Shown: positions 35,443 to 44,874 of the stretch, piece by piece
Position numbering within the stretch: position 1 is the stretch's first letter
How the letters are laid out: each line of letters opens with the position of its first letter
Assembly (NCBI GenBank): GCA_029243025.1
Contig: JAQWSU010000004.1
Location: 31,669-95,668, forward strand
Length of the DNA: 64,000 nt
Source: Pirellulaceae bacterium
Lineage (GTDB): Bacteria; Planctomycetota; Planctomycetia; Pirellulales; Pirellulaceae
Direction: 5' to 3'
Notes under the pieces: generated by a model
Told to the model about the DNA's origin: nothing
Databases searched by the model: none
What the model saw: the letters and a program-made list of their open reading frames with translations, nothing else
Translations under genes and position numbers: made by a program

Positions 35443-37560
35443 GTGATCAAGAATCCACTCTTGCACCCAATATCGCTACTCGTCGTCGGCTTGGCACTGT
35501 CAATTGGATGGGGCATTCGGGGCAATTACGGTCATGAAACGGGTGCGATGCTTCCAGGCGCCTTAGCGGCTATGGCCGCTTGCCTTGTTTCCGGACGCGA
35601 TGATTGGTATCCGCGGATCATCTACTTTGGCCTTTTTGGGATGCTGGGCTGGGCAGTGGGTGGTTCGATCAGTTACATGATGATCATTGGCTACACTCAC
35701 TCAGGACATTCCGCAACGCAACTTTTTGGTTATGGCTCGTTATTTCTGGTTGGATTTCTATGGGCGGGATTCGGCGGGGCCAGTACGGCGATACCGGCTG
35801 TCTTAACTGACAAGCAGCTGCGAGCGTTTTTCCTACCGCTCTCGACCGTCCTCGTGGTTTGGGTGGTCCTGTATTTTGTGAAGATTCCCGTTTTCGATTT
35901 CCTTCAAGCACGCTTGGAACTCGACGGCATTGCCACCCCCATGCAACGGCAAGAACGAGCTCTTTATTGGCTCGACAGCGATTGGATCCAGGTAAGCGTG
36001 ATTTTGGCATCTCTGTTGATTTTTGATCTTGTCCAGCGCCGTTTTGATGAAGCTTGGTGGATCTTTGCCTATGCGGCAATTGGAGGGCTCGCCTGCTATT
36101 TATTGTTCTTGCTTTTGCATTTCACGATCGGCAACACGTGGCTGATCACTTGGTTCGTCCAACCTCAAGGCACCTTCGAAGATCGTTACACCGCTGATCA
36201 ACTCGCAGTCACGAATTGGCCACCGCTTTTTTTGTATTTGGGCAGACGTGAAGGTTTGTTTTACTCGGGAGAATCTCTCGCCTTGCTATTAGGTGCTTGT
36301 CTTGGGGTGTTCGTTTACTTTGCTCGCTTCGGAAAATTCGCTCACGGTAGCGGGTTGATTGTTTGGATAGCGTCGGGATGGCTAATCAGTTTCGTTCTAC
36401 TTCCAGTGCTTGGCAGCCTCTTCCTACCGCAATACGGTGGACTACGAATGACCCCACCCCGAGGAGACAATTGGGCGGGCGTCTTGGGAGCTTTGCTTGG
36501 AGGGCTAATCTATTGTTGGCGGCAAAATCAAAAGCTGGTGGTGATCGCTGGAATCCTCTCCGGGACACTGGGGGGCATTGCCTTCTCGGGTGCAACCTGG
36601 ACCGAAACAATGCTTGTTTCATACGGGAATCGGAATCTGGCTGCTTCCCAGGAACAATGGACCGCATGGCAAGAAACGACGTGGCAACCGAGTTCTTGGA
36701 CAGGCGGTGAACGGATGCCTTCGCCGGATTTTCTAGCCAGTGTTACCGCACCGCAAGGCTGGGAGGCGTGGCAGCATCAAAATTGGCACAGTTACGTTGA
36801 GCAGTCATACGGCTTTTTGAACGGAGTTGGGTTAGCCATCGCGTTAGGAATTCTGGCAACGCGCGTGCCGCGACAAGCTCCGGTACGCCCCGGTAGCCGT
36901 TGGATGCTTCTCCTCTCTCTCGTGTTGGTTCTTCCCGTCTTAACTTATGTCAATATGATCAAAAACTTACGAGACTGGGGGCAGGACTTTAACGGTCACC
37001 AAAGGTTGCCGGACATGATGGCCATTCCATGGACGCGGGTTGAACTCTCGTCGCTACATTGGTTCAATCTCGTCTTTCTTGTGGGAACATTGGCGTTTAT
37101 CGCGGCAATCACAATCCACTGGCGCCGCCCCATCGAGCTCTTCGGCACCAACTGGATCGGCCGCGGACAATTGCTGTTCCTGACATTGATGTGGGTGTTC
37201 GTTGTCGGTAACTTCTCACGTGCACTTTCAGCCTTCACCGCAGGTCGTATCCTGACCGAAGGCATTCTCTATCTAAATGCAGTTTTGGCGTCGGTTTTAA
37301 TCCTACTGCTGCCGTCCGCCCAACGGATGGCATCTGTCCCAGAGAAGGACAACCCAGAGAAGGACAACACGGGAAAACTCCTATTCATCTCGGCGACCCT
37401 ATTATTGATTAGCGCGATCGCATTTCCTTCGCTCGAGTGGTGGACAACTCGCCGCGTGTACGGTGACACACACAGCGGTAAACGTGGCATGGATTTCCGC
37501 TTCGGCCCCAATGCGAATTGGAAACGGGCACCATTGATCAAAGGCGAGCACCACCGATAA
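35443..37560 (+). CDS. polytopic membrane protein, unknown function
   Basis: A 705-residue integral membrane protein starting at GTG 35443, with roughly 14 hydrophobic helices and no recognised transporter signature. Helix 1 is SLLVVGLALSIGWGIRGNYG, followed by a GHETGAMLPGALAAMAA segment. Long soluble loops lie at ~390-470 and before the last helix. The C-terminus (GKRGMDFRFGPNAN) is polar. The stop overlaps the start of the mfnD-like gene (TAATG at 37558-37562), which indicates translational coupling. A role in the C1 cofactor pathway, for example transport, is inference from this coupling only. Confidence 0.78.
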   Translation: MIKNPLLHPISLLVVGLALSIGWGIRGNYGHETGAMLPGALAAMAACLVSGRDDWYPRIIYFGLFGMLGWAVGGSISYMMIIGYTHSGHSATQLFGYGSLFLVGFLWAGFGGASTAIPAVLTDKQLRAFFLPLSTVLVVWVVLYFVKIPVFDFLQARLELDGIATPMQRQERALYWLDSDWIQVSVILASLLIFDLVQRRFDEAWWIFAYAAIGGLACYLLFLLLHFTIGNTWLITWFVQPQGTFEDRYTADQLAVTNWPPLFLYLGRREGLFYSGESLALLLGACLGVFVYFARFGKFAHGSGLIVWIASGWLISFVLLPVLGSLFLPQYGGLRMTPPRGDNWAGVLGALLGGLIYCWRQNQKLVVIAGILSGTLGGIAFSGATWTETMLVSYGNRNLAASQEQWTAWQETTWQPSSWTGGERMPSPDFLASVTAPQGWEAWQHQNWHSYVEQSYGFLNGVGLAIALGILATRVPRQAPVRPGSRWMLLLSLVLVLPVLTYVNMIKNLRDWGQDFNGHQRLPDMMAIPWTRVELSSLHWFNLVFLVGTLAFIAAITIHWRRPIELFGTNWIGRGQLLFLTLMWVFVVGNFSRALSAFTAGRILTEGILYLNAVLASVLILLLPSAQRMASVPEKDNPEKDNTGKLLFISATLLLISAIAFPSLEWWTTRRVYGDTHSGKRGMDFRFGPNANWKRAPLIKGEHHR

Positions 37561-38582
37561 TGGGCCCTCGAACCGTCTTTCTTTACGAGTTCATCACCGC
37601 AGGAGGTTGGCATCACGTCGCGTCCGGTCCACCGGACGGATCGCTATTAGCAGAGGGTCGCGCCATGCTTGAGGCGATTGCGACGGACTTCGCCGCCCTC
37701 GACAATGTGAGTGTCAACCTGATGTGGGACACACGACTTGAAAGACCACCAGCGGGACAAATCGAGATCGCCAAGGTATGCTCAGCCGACGAGGAACTCA
37801 AAACGTTCGCGAGCTTGGCAAGCAACTGCGAGTGCACGTTAATCATCGCTCCGGAAATTGACAATTGGTTGTCTAGCAAAACGAGGACAGCTCAAGAACT
37901 GGACGCACTTTTACTCGGGCCGAATGTTAATTTTGTCGAGATCACAAGTGATAAGAGCCTGACTGCCGAAAGGCTACGTTCTGCCGGTGTTCCGACTCCC
38001 CGCACGGTCCGTTATCGCCCCGGAAATCCACTGCCATCTGAACTTGGTGAGAGATTGATCGTCAAGCCAAACGACGGTGCAGGATCCACGGATGTCAGAA
38101 AGCTGAACACAAGCGATTTGGAAGCTCACGTTTCGGGTGACCGTGAGTATTGCGTTCAAGAATTCTGCTCGGGGCGTCCCGCGAGTGTGGCCTCGATTTG
38201 TCGAGAGCATGATCGGATCATGCTCCCCGCCTGCTGGCAATCAATCGAACCAACAACCTTTCGCTACCAAGGCGGTCGAACTATCCAAGAGCAATCGATC
38301 CAAGACCGCCTAACTCAACTCGCACATGCGACTCTCGATACCCTCCCGCCAACTCGCGGTTATGTGGGAATCGATCTCGTACTCGGTGACCGTCTTGATG
38401 GGTCGCTGGATCGCGTGATCGAAGTCAACCCACGCCTAACCACCTCTTATGTCGGATTAAGGGCGACTGCGGACGGAAATCTGGCCGACGCCATGTTATC
38501 TGCTGTCGACGACAAACAGATCAATTTGTCGTTCCGTAGCGATGCTGTAGAATTTAGTGCTTGCGGAAATATTTCGAGTTGA
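37560..38582 (+). CDS. mfnD: ATP-grasp ligase, MfnD-like (tyramine-glutamate ligase)
   Basis: A 340-residue ATP-grasp protein. FLYEFITAGGWHHVAS is the start seen in tyramine-glutamate ligases of methanofuran synthesis. ERLIVKPNDGAGSTDVRKL is the ATP-grasp lid, YCVQEFCSGRPASVASI the next strand, and YVGIDLVLGD/RVIEVNPRLTTSYVG carries the metal-binding E-x-N. Followed at once by MfnF- and MfnE-like genes, the order seen in bacteria that use tetrahydromethanopterin-linked C1 transfer. The reaction would add glutamate to tyramine or a related amine. Confidence 0.75.
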   Translation: MGPRTVFLYEFITAGGWHHVASGPPDGSLLAEGRAMLEAIATDFAALDNVSVNLMWDTRLERPPAGQIEIAKVCSADEELKTFASLASNCECTLIIAPEIDNWLSSKTRTAQELDALLLGPNVNFVEITSDKSLTAERLRSAGVPTPRTVRYRPGNPLPSELGERLIVKPNDGAGSTDVRKLNTSDLEAHVSGDREYCVQEFCSGRPASVASICREHDRIMLPACWQSIEPTTFRYQGGRTIQEQSIQDRLTQLAHATLDTLPPTRGYVGIDLVLGDRLDGSLDRVIEVNPRLTTSYVGLRATADGNLADAMLSAVDDKQINLSFRSDAVEFSACGNISS

Positions 38583-38602
38583 GGAGCGGGGTGAATGGAT
38601 CG

Positions 38603-39616
38603 ATGAACTGGCTATCACTAGATATCGGCGGCGCCAACATCAAGGTGGCTGACGGAAAAGGATTCGCAGCTTCGCATGCATTTCCACTTTGGAAGAATCC
38701 CGCTGCTCTCACTCACGAACTTCGTCGTATCATCTCAGAATCCCCGGAGAGCGATCATCTAGTTGCGACCATGACAGGAGAACTGGCAGACTGTTTCACC
38801 AGCAAGGAGGAGGGAGTACAAACCATCCTGACCGCTTTGCAAGAGGCAGCAGACGGCCGGCATACACGCGTCTACGTTAACGATGGAACCATGGTCACTC
38901 CGCTTGTCGGCGGCCGTCGTCATTCCGAGGTGGCCGCGGCAAACTGGCACGCGTTGGCCAGGTTTTCAGGCCGCTTCATGGAGTTAGGTCCGGCCCTACT
39001 GATCGACGTGGGCTCCACGACCACCGATGTCATTCCGTTTCGTGATGGACTTCCCATTCACAAAGGCACGTCAGACACTCAACGCCTGATCACCGGAGAA
39101 TTGGTGTATACAGGCATTCAACGCAGCCCTCTCTGTGCTGTCGCACGCCAGGTACCCTACCGGGATCACATGTGCCCACTGGCCCATGAACTCTTCGCGA
39201 CGACGCTGGACGCCTATGTGATCCTGGGTGATTTACCGGAGGATGCGGCGAACGACTTCACCGCCGACGGACGTCCCGCGACCAAAGTCAACGCGCGAGC
39301 TAGACTGGCACGCTCGATTGGCGCTGATAGTGAACAATTCAATCATCGCGATGCGGTAGCCGTCGCGCAGGCGGTCGCCGAGGCCCAAGCCGAACTACTG
39401 ACTTCCGCGATGGAACGTGTGCTACAACGTAACGATGAAATGCCTAAATCGATTGTGATCTGCGGTCAGGGTGAGTTTCTCGCCCGTCAAGCTATTCAGA
39501 ATTTCGGTTTGAGCAGCACCGTCATCAGTCTCAAGCAACAACTCGGGGCCGCCATTTCTCGCTGCGCCACCGCTCACGCGCTAGCGGCGATCGCTCAAGA
39601 AACCGCAGGACCTTGA
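38603..39616 (+). CDS. mfnF: H4MPT-linked C1 pathway protein, MfnF-like
   Basis: A 337-residue actin/hydantoinase-like ATPase matching the TIGR03123 type, whose archaeal member MfnF couples the aminomethylfuran moiety to glutamyl-tyramine. NWLSLDIGGANIKVADG is the phosphate-1 motif, ALLIDVGSTTTDVIPFRDG phosphate-2, and SIVICGQGEFLARQAI the adenosine region. ATG 38603 was chosen (GGGGTGA 9 nt upstream); GTG 38591 with GAGGAG is nearly as good. The 3' end overlaps the mfnE region within 3 nt. Confidence 0.82.
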   Translation: MNWLSLDIGGANIKVADGKGFAASHAFPLWKNPAALTHELRRIISESPESDHLVATMTGELADCFTSKEEGVQTILTALQEAADGRHTRVYVNDGTMVTPLVGGRRHSEVAAANWHALARFSGRFMELGPALLIDVGSTTTDVIPFRDGLPIHKGTSDTQRLITGELVYTGIQRSPLCAVARQVPYRDHMCPLAHELFATTLDAYVILGDLPEDAANDFTADGRPATKVNARARLARSIGADSEQFNHRDAVAVAQAVAEAQAELLTSAMERVLQRNDEMPKSIVICGQGEFLARQAIQNFGLSSTVISLKQQLGAAISRCATAHALAAIAQETAGP

Positions 39617-39618
39617 GC

Positions 39619-40281
39619 ATGTCATTTCGCGTGGTCAAAGTCGGTGGCAGCTTATTCAAATCCAACCAAATCGGCACGGCAGTTGACCGTTGGCTACGAC
39701 AGAAGTCAACGAAACCAACCGTTCTCGTAACTGGCGGTGGAATCTGGGCCGATCAAATTCGACGCCTCGATGCAGAAACATGCCTCTCGTCACACCAGGC
39801 CCATTGGCTGGCAGTTCGAGCGATGAGTTTGACGACAATCCTCTTGGCAAACCTGATGGAGCGATCCACCTGGATCCAAGAATACTCGGAACTCAAATTC
39901 TGGCTGGAGCATCAACAAGCAATTCAAGGTAAAAAACAAAGACAGGCGATTGCCGTCTTCGACACCGAGAACTTTTTGCAAGAAGTTGAACCGAGCGCCC
40001 CCGGTACTGAGTTACCGAAAAGTTGGGATGTGACCAGCGATTCGATCGCTGCTCGACTGGCCGAGGTGACCGGAGCGGACGAATTGATCCTGCTCAAGTC
40101 GATCAAAGCATCAGTCGACTGCCCTCAAACGGCCGCCCACGACGGAATCGTGGATAGCTACTTTCCCCAAATCGCGGCAGCTCTCCGAGCAAGAGCCGTA
40201 CCGTGTCGCATTGAGACAGACAAACTCATGGCTCCAGCAACGAGTTGCGACGGGCCAACCGATGGAAATTGGGTGGATTAA
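39619..40281 (+). CDS. mfnE: amino acid kinase family protein, MfnE-like
   Basis: A 220-residue kinase of the aspartate/uridylate kinase fold. FRVVKVGGSLFKS is the phosphate loop, TVLVTGGGIWADQI the second loop, and DVTSDSIAARLAEV plus ADELILLKSI the nucleotide site. In archaea MfnE phosphorylates aminomethylfuran phosphate to the diphosphate used by MfnF, so adjacency to mfnD and mfnF supports this role. The stop forms a TTAA palindrome with the stop of the convergent DUF1598 gene. Substrate not proven. Confidence 0.8.
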   Translation: MSFRVVKVGGSLFKSNQIGTAVDRWLRQKSTKPTVLVTGGGIWADQIRRLDAETCLSSHQAHWLAVRAMSLTTILLANLMERSTWIQEYSELKFWLEHQQAIQGKKQRQAIAVFDTENFLQEVEPSAPGTELPKSWDVTSDSIAARLAEVTGADELILLKSIKASVDCPQTAAHDGIVDSYFPQIAAALRARAVPCRIETDKLMAPATSCDGPTDGNWVD

Positions 40282-41633
40282 TTCCACCACCAGTTGTCAG
40301 CCACATGAGCATTGCGAGTCTTTGCTTCGTCAACCGCCTTGCTACCTTGTGAACGAGCTGCGTAGCGCCAGGAATCAATCTGAACTCCACCCGACGCGGT
40401 GATCAGATAGTCACGACCACGCTTGATGACACTGCACTCCGACGAAACCGTCTTCGGGGGATTCCAGGCTTCCATCGCAAAATCGCCATTGACGCCGGTC
40501 AGTGTCGGCAGTTGACAGCCCGCTTGTTGAAGTAATTGCTCTTTTTCGATCAGCGCTGAAATTACGCTCATGTCCATCAGATTACGAAGTTGTCCAAAAA
40601 CAGCTTCTTCGCGAGACAAATCGTCATAATGACGCGTCATCTGATCGGCCCAGCGGGTGGCGATGGGGCTCTTCTTACCCGTTGTGGTGAACGATCCATC
40701 ATCCGAAACCAACGAATCTTCGGTCATGACTTTGACACCGCGACCTCGCAGTTCCCAGGACAATCCGTCTTCGCTGCGGGCGAGTGGATCATAGTCGCAA
40801 GCCAGCCACCAACGAGGCATCATGTTCGTGATCTTCGTACGACTCTGAGCCATCATCTCTAAGAAGCTCGGCAGCTCGGGGACAGGTGACTTGTCCAACT
40901 GCATGGCGATTCGCTTCATGCGATAGTCCGCCGCGACCAAAATGCGAGCAAAATGACTCGTCTCGGGAACACCCGCAATCGTGATTTGCTGTGGGCCGAG
41001 ACTCTTCGCAATGCCATCGACAACGGCCGAAGAGAACTGTTTTTGTTTTCGCACATACTGCTGCATCGCACGCGTTCCTGCTTCCGTCGGGTCGATCGAG
41101 CAAGAAATACCCGACGTGCGAGCTGTGCGAGCTGTCTGCAAAGCAACGAGCAAGTCTTCAAGCTTAATGACAGGCAATCCGGTTGTTTTACCAACAACCT
41201 CACCCCGATCATTAACCATCCAACCTTCCCCGGGCCCTGCGATCACCACATCCTGTTGCTCGGGATAGACAAACACATACTGAATACGTTGCAAACCGGC
41301 CAAGTAACGAATCTCGTCGGGCAACTGAGACAGATCGTGGTTTGGAGCGTTCTGCAAAGCAGCTTCGAGTTTCTTCAGCGAAATTTTTCGCAGTGAAATC
41401 TGCGAGTCCATGAGTTCGGGCACATCCTGTAAATCCGCCACGATGGCCTTGCGTAATCCATCGGTTGCCACCACAGTCGGCTGACTCAAGACTCCTTCGG
41501 CATTGATGGAAACGCCACCAACGGCACCGTTGCGGAAGCCATTGAAACCCGCATCCGCATCGCCGGGAACAAAGGCCATTCCAACGATTGCGATCGACCA
41601 AATGAGTCCCTGGTATTTAAGAGGTAATCGCAT
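40278..41633 (-). CDS. secreted DUF1598 protein
   Basis: A 451-residue protein of the planctomycete-typical DUF1598 family. A signal peptide (LIWSIAIVGMAFVPGDADA) leads to GGVSINAEGVL and then the conserved stretches IRYLAGLQRIQYVFVYPEQQ, VVIAGPGEGWMVNDRGEVVG, MPRWWLACDYDPLARSEDGL and MTRHYDDLSREEAVFGQL. No catalytic motif is apparent. Function unknown; periplasmic or extracellular location expected. Confidence 0.88.
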   Translation of the reverse strand: MRLPLKYQGLIWSIAIVGMAFVPGDADAGFNGFRNGAVGGVSINAEGVLSQPTVVATDGLRKAIVADLQDVPELMDSQISLRKISLKKLEAALQNAPNHDLSQLPDEIRYLAGLQRIQYVFVYPEQQDVVIAGPGEGWMVNDRGEVVGKTTGLPVIKLEDLLVALQTARTARTSGISCSIDPTEAGTRAMQQYVRKQKQFSSAVVDGIAKSLGPQQITIAGVPETSHFARILVAADYRMKRIAMQLDKSPVPELPSFLEMMAQSRTKITNMMPRWWLACDYDPLARSEDGLSWELRGRGVKVMTEDSLVSDDGSFTTTGKKSPIATRWADQMTRHYDDLSREEAVFGQLRNLMDMSVISALIEKEQLLQQAGCQLPTLTGVNGDFAMEAWNPPKTVSSECSVIKRGRDYLITASGGVQIDSWRYAARSQGSKAVDEAKTRNAHVADNWWWN

Positions 41634-42132
41634 AACTCCGCTCCGGTTTGCTTTGGCAATGCTTAGAAGGAGAAACTGGCCTGCCAGACCGGTTCTCTAA
41701 TGTCCCGTGATGGTGCTTGATTCTTGCCCCGCTTAACGCTGGGGAAATCTGCCTAAATACTACGCCTTATCTGCTTCTCTGCAATAGGTTTAGGATAACT
41801 AGGAAGACTTGAGGAATCAAGAAAGAGCCGAAAGCGTCAATTATTCCGATCATGAAGTCCTACAAACGGTACTCGAACCGTCCGATTCGGGCTCACAACC
41901 CGCATCGGCAACTTGCGTCTCGACCTGGAAAGCGACTAAGTTAGGAATAAGGGGATACGTAACGGCAAACTCCCGTCCAAGCGTTCAGCCGTCCTCGTGG
42001 CTCGATAGCCACTCCCTCCGCTGATTCGTGGTCGACAAGCCTCCTGGTATTCCCAGAGGTAACGGCTATTCCAGGAGTCATCAGCGTTCGGCAGTTCTGA
42101 TTTTTTAGCCGCGGTCTTATCGAATTGACAGC
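41634..42132. other. 500-bp divergent spacer
   Basis: It separates the DUF1598 gene (minus) and the sigma-54 activator gene (plus). The frames inside are short and unlike proteins, and I see no RNA gene, hairpin terminator or repeat. Both promoters must be here, but no unambiguous element is visible. Confidence 0.4.
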
Positions 42133-44145
42133 ATGCTCGCTTACCTCGTCATCCGTGAAGGTTCCAAATGGACCGATGTTTTTCGGCTTGTAGAAGGCCG
42201 AACCGTCACGATCGGACGAGCGCCCACCAATCAGATCGTCGTCAAAGATGAACGTTGTAGTCGTCACCACGCAGAGATTTTTCTGTCGGAAGGCGAGTGG
42301 ATCTTACGAGACTTGGACAGCCGCAACGGCACCATGATCGGCGAAAAACGCGTCATCGGCGATCACACCCTCTCGGCCGGTGAGGTGGTACGAATCGCCC
42401 ACGCTCAACTGGCATTCGTTCACGACTTGTCAGCTGCCTTTCCCGACTCGCCTGCTGAACCCAAACAAGAGGAAACTGTCATCGGCGAGGCCGACGATGA
42501 CGATGTGCTCGAACCCTACGAACCCACCACCATCACCCATCGCAAGGGACAAACTCGTTTTCTCGAACGTCGGCAGGAAGACGACGAGGTTTCCACACCC
42601 AAAGTTGGCCAGGCAGCCGCTAAACTGTGTCGGATTGCCTTTGAATTGGCCAATGAACCCGATACGATTTCGGTTGCAAATCGAGCCCTCGAGGGACTGC
42701 TGGAGGGCACCCAAGTCAATGCCGGAGCCGTGCTGTTGATCCCGCGTGATTTCAAGGGAGCTCCCGCCGGATCTGATTTAGAATTGACCGCCTCACTGAC
42801 GGAAGACGGCATCAAATACCATCGGGTCTCCAATTTTCTTGCCATGATGGTGATGCGAGAGGGAGAAGCCGTCCTCGCTCGTAACGTGGATGGAGATAGC
42901 ACCCTCGGAAGCCGAGATAGCCAAGGTGAGATCCACGCGACCAGCGTGCTGTGTGCCCCGATACGCCAAGATGGAAAAGTCGTCGGACTCGTGCACCTCT
43001 ACTCGACGAACACGGAAATCGTGCCCGATCCGGACGATCTCGAGTTTTCGCTTGCCGTCGCTGACAATGTGGCGCTCGCATTGAAGACCCTCGATCGACA
43101 GCAAGAACTCGCAGAGAATCTGAACGTCTCCCAGGGCGAAGTCAAACAGCTGCGACGCCAACTGGGGGCCGCCAGCGAAATCGTCGGCAGCAGTCCGCTG
43201 ATGGATCAGGTCCAACAAGAAGTTTTACGAGCCGCTCCCAGCCGTGCCACCATTCTGATTCGTGGAGAAAGCGGCGTCGGCAAGGAATTGGTCGCGCGAG
43301 CCGTCCACTATGCGAGCCCGCGCAAAAAAGGTCCGTTTGTCTGTCTCAACTGTGCCGCATTATCCGAAACGCTGCTGGAAAGCGAACTGTTCGGCCACGA
43401 GCGAGGAGCATTCACCGGCGCCACCGATCGAAAAATTGGCAAGTTCGAAGCGGCCAGTCAAGGCACCCTGATGCTGGATGAAATCGGTGAAATGAGCCCC
43501 ACGATCCAAGCCAAGTTTTTACGGGTTTTGGAGGGGCACCCATTCGAACGTGTCGGGGGAAGCAACGCCATCAAGGTTGACGTTCGGGTGATCGCCGCAA
43601 CCAATCGTGATCTCGAAAAGGCCGTTGCCGAGGGAACCTTCCGACGCGACCTCTATTTCCGCTTGCGAGTCGTCGAAATCACCGTGCCTCCACTCCGTAA
43701 GCGACCAGAAGATATCATCGAAATCGCCAAGCACTTTCTACTCAGCTACATGGCCGACTCAGGTCGCAAATTACTCGGTTTCACCGCGGAAGCTAGAGAC
43801 CAGCTGCAACAATATCGGTGGCCAGGCAATGTTCGAGAACTCAAAAACGTCGTGGAACGCGCCGTCGTCTTGGCTCGGCACGATTATGTCGACGTCGACG
43901 ATTTGAACCTCTCGAATTTAGCAACGGCCGGCGACAGCGCGGTTCTACCCGTTGCTTTAAATACTTACGAGCCGCTCACACTGGCCGAGGTGGAGCGTCG
44001 GCACATTATGGCCACACTTCGCCAAACAAACTGGAATAAGAGCCGCACGGCGCGAACACTGGGCATCGAACGATCGACCCTGGACCGAAAAATCCGGAGG
44101 TACGGATTGGTGCCTGACGTCGATACAATTCGCGAGCCCAATTAG
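42133..44145 (+). CDS. FHA-GAF-AAA+-Fis sigma-54 dependent activator
   Basis: A 670-residue transcription activator. Residues 1-100 are an FHA domain with phosphothreonine-binding TIGRAPTNQIVV, CSRHHAEIF and DLDSRNGTMI. Residues ~155-320 are a GAF domain. Residues ~350-585 are the AAA+ module: Walker A GESGVGKELVAR, sigma-54 contact loop ERGAFTGATDR, Walker B TLMLDEIGEM, arginine finger in FRRDLYFRLR. The C-terminal Fis-type HTH is NKSRTARTLGIERSTLDRK. FHA input implies control by Ser/Thr phosphorylation rather than by a receiver domain. Targets are unknown; no -24/-12 promoter was recognised in the window. Confidence 0.94.
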   Translation: MLAYLVIREGSKWTDVFRLVEGRTVTIGRAPTNQIVVKDERCSRHHAEIFLSEGEWILRDLDSRNGTMIGEKRVIGDHTLSAGEVVRIAHAQLAFVHDLSAAFPDSPAEPKQEETVIGEADDDDVLEPYEPTTITHRKGQTRFLERRQEDDEVSTPKVGQAAAKLCRIAFELANEPDTISVANRALEGLLEGTQVNAGAVLLIPRDFKGAPAGSDLELTASLTEDGIKYHRVSNFLAMMVMREGEAVLARNVDGDSTLGSRDSQGEIHATSVLCAPIRQDGKVVGLVHLYSTNTEIVPDPDDLEFSLAVADNVALALKTLDRQQELAENLNVSQGEVKQLRRQLGAASEIVGSSPLMDQVQQEVLRAAPSRATILIRGESGVGKELVARAVHYASPRKKGPFVCLNCAALSETLLESELFGHERGAFTGATDRKIGKFEAASQGTLMLDEIGEMSPTIQAKFLRVLEGHPFERVGGSNAIKVDVRVIAATNRDLEKAVAEGTFRRDLYFRLRVVEITVPPLRKRPEDIIEIAKHFLLSYMADSGRKLLGFTAEARDQLQQYRWPGNVRELKNVVERAVVLARHDYVDVDDLNLSNLATAGDSAVLPVALNTYEPLTLAEVERRHIMATLRQTNWNKSRTARTLGIERSTLDRKIRRYGLVPDVDTIREPN

Positions 44146-44184
44146 GCCATTCCCTTTTTCACTCGCGGCGAATCCAAACTGGCA

Positions 44185-44874
44185 TCAACTGGCATCATGC
44201 CGGGGATAATATCGCTGTAATCGACGCGGCGAGACGCCACAAAAAAAGGCACTCAGTAGACACCAGTTGCGGACTGTTTGTGTCAAAACACCTTTTTGCT
44301 CCCAGCGTCGAGCACTCACCTGCAAGGGCCCCGGCAACAGCCTGGGACGGCCCAGTCGCCTAAGTCGTCGCATCAACACAACATCTTCCATCAACGGCTC
44401 ATCCGGGAAGCCACCCACCTGCTCGAATGCTTCTCGCCGCACAAAGATTCCCTGATCGCCATAAGCCAAACCAAGCATTCGAACACGAGCCGCATTCCCC
44501 TTCGACAACAAACCGTACAACCAACCGTTGGCGTTAATTTGCTGCTCGAAAGCACCGAAGCTCACCGACGAATCGGTGCAAGCGATTCGAACTTGTTTCA
44601 GACAGTCTGAACTAAGTCGACAGTCGGCATGCTGGAATAACAGCAAATCACCGCCGGCCACTGCCGCGCCGGCATTCTGTTGCTTCGCTCGACCCGCTTC
44701 ACTGGACAGAACGCGACTACCCCGGTCGGCCGCAATCTCTCGTGTTCCGTCCTGACTGCCACCATCCACGACGATGATCTCATCCGCTCCAGCTCGAACC
44801 GCCGAGTCGATGGCAGCACCAATCTGCGCGCTTTCATTCAAAGCCGGAAGAATGATGGATACCCGACACGTCAT
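44185..44874 (-). CDS. TIGR04283-type glycosyltransferase (GT2)
   Basis: A 229-residue GT2 enzyme. ATG 44874 gives the family start MTCRVSIILPALNES; upstream in-frame codons to 44991 add 39 atypical residues. ADEIIVVDGGSQDGT and LLLFQHADCRL are the nucleotide-sugar and metal-binding motifs, AYGDQGIFVRREAFEQVGGF the acceptor-side motif and LMEDVVLMRRLRRLGR the ED motif. The group TIGR04283 is often annotated as arsenosugar-biosynthesis-like, but no arsenic genes are here, so that function should not be assumed. Confidence 0.87.
   Translation of the reverse strand: MTCRVSIILPALNESAQIGAAIDSAVRAGADEIIVVDGGSQDGTREIAADRGSRVLSSEAGRAKQQNAGAAVAGGDLLLFQHADCRLSSDCLKQVRIACTDSSVSFGAFEQQINANGWLYGLLSKGNAARVRMLGLAYGDQGIFVRREAFEQVGGFPDEPLMEDVVLMRRLRRLGRPRLLPGPLQVSARRWEQKGVLTQTVRNWCLLSAFFCGVSPRRLQRYYPRHDAS

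Noticed and set aside
41874..41906. tRNA-like TCGAACCGTCCGATTCG string
   Set aside because: No acceptor stem, anticodon arm or T-loop of the right spacing surrounds it.
44185..44874. Arsenosugar biosynthesis role for the TIGR04283-type glycosyltransferase
   Set aside because: The family label alone suggests it; no arsenic methylation or resistance gene is near.
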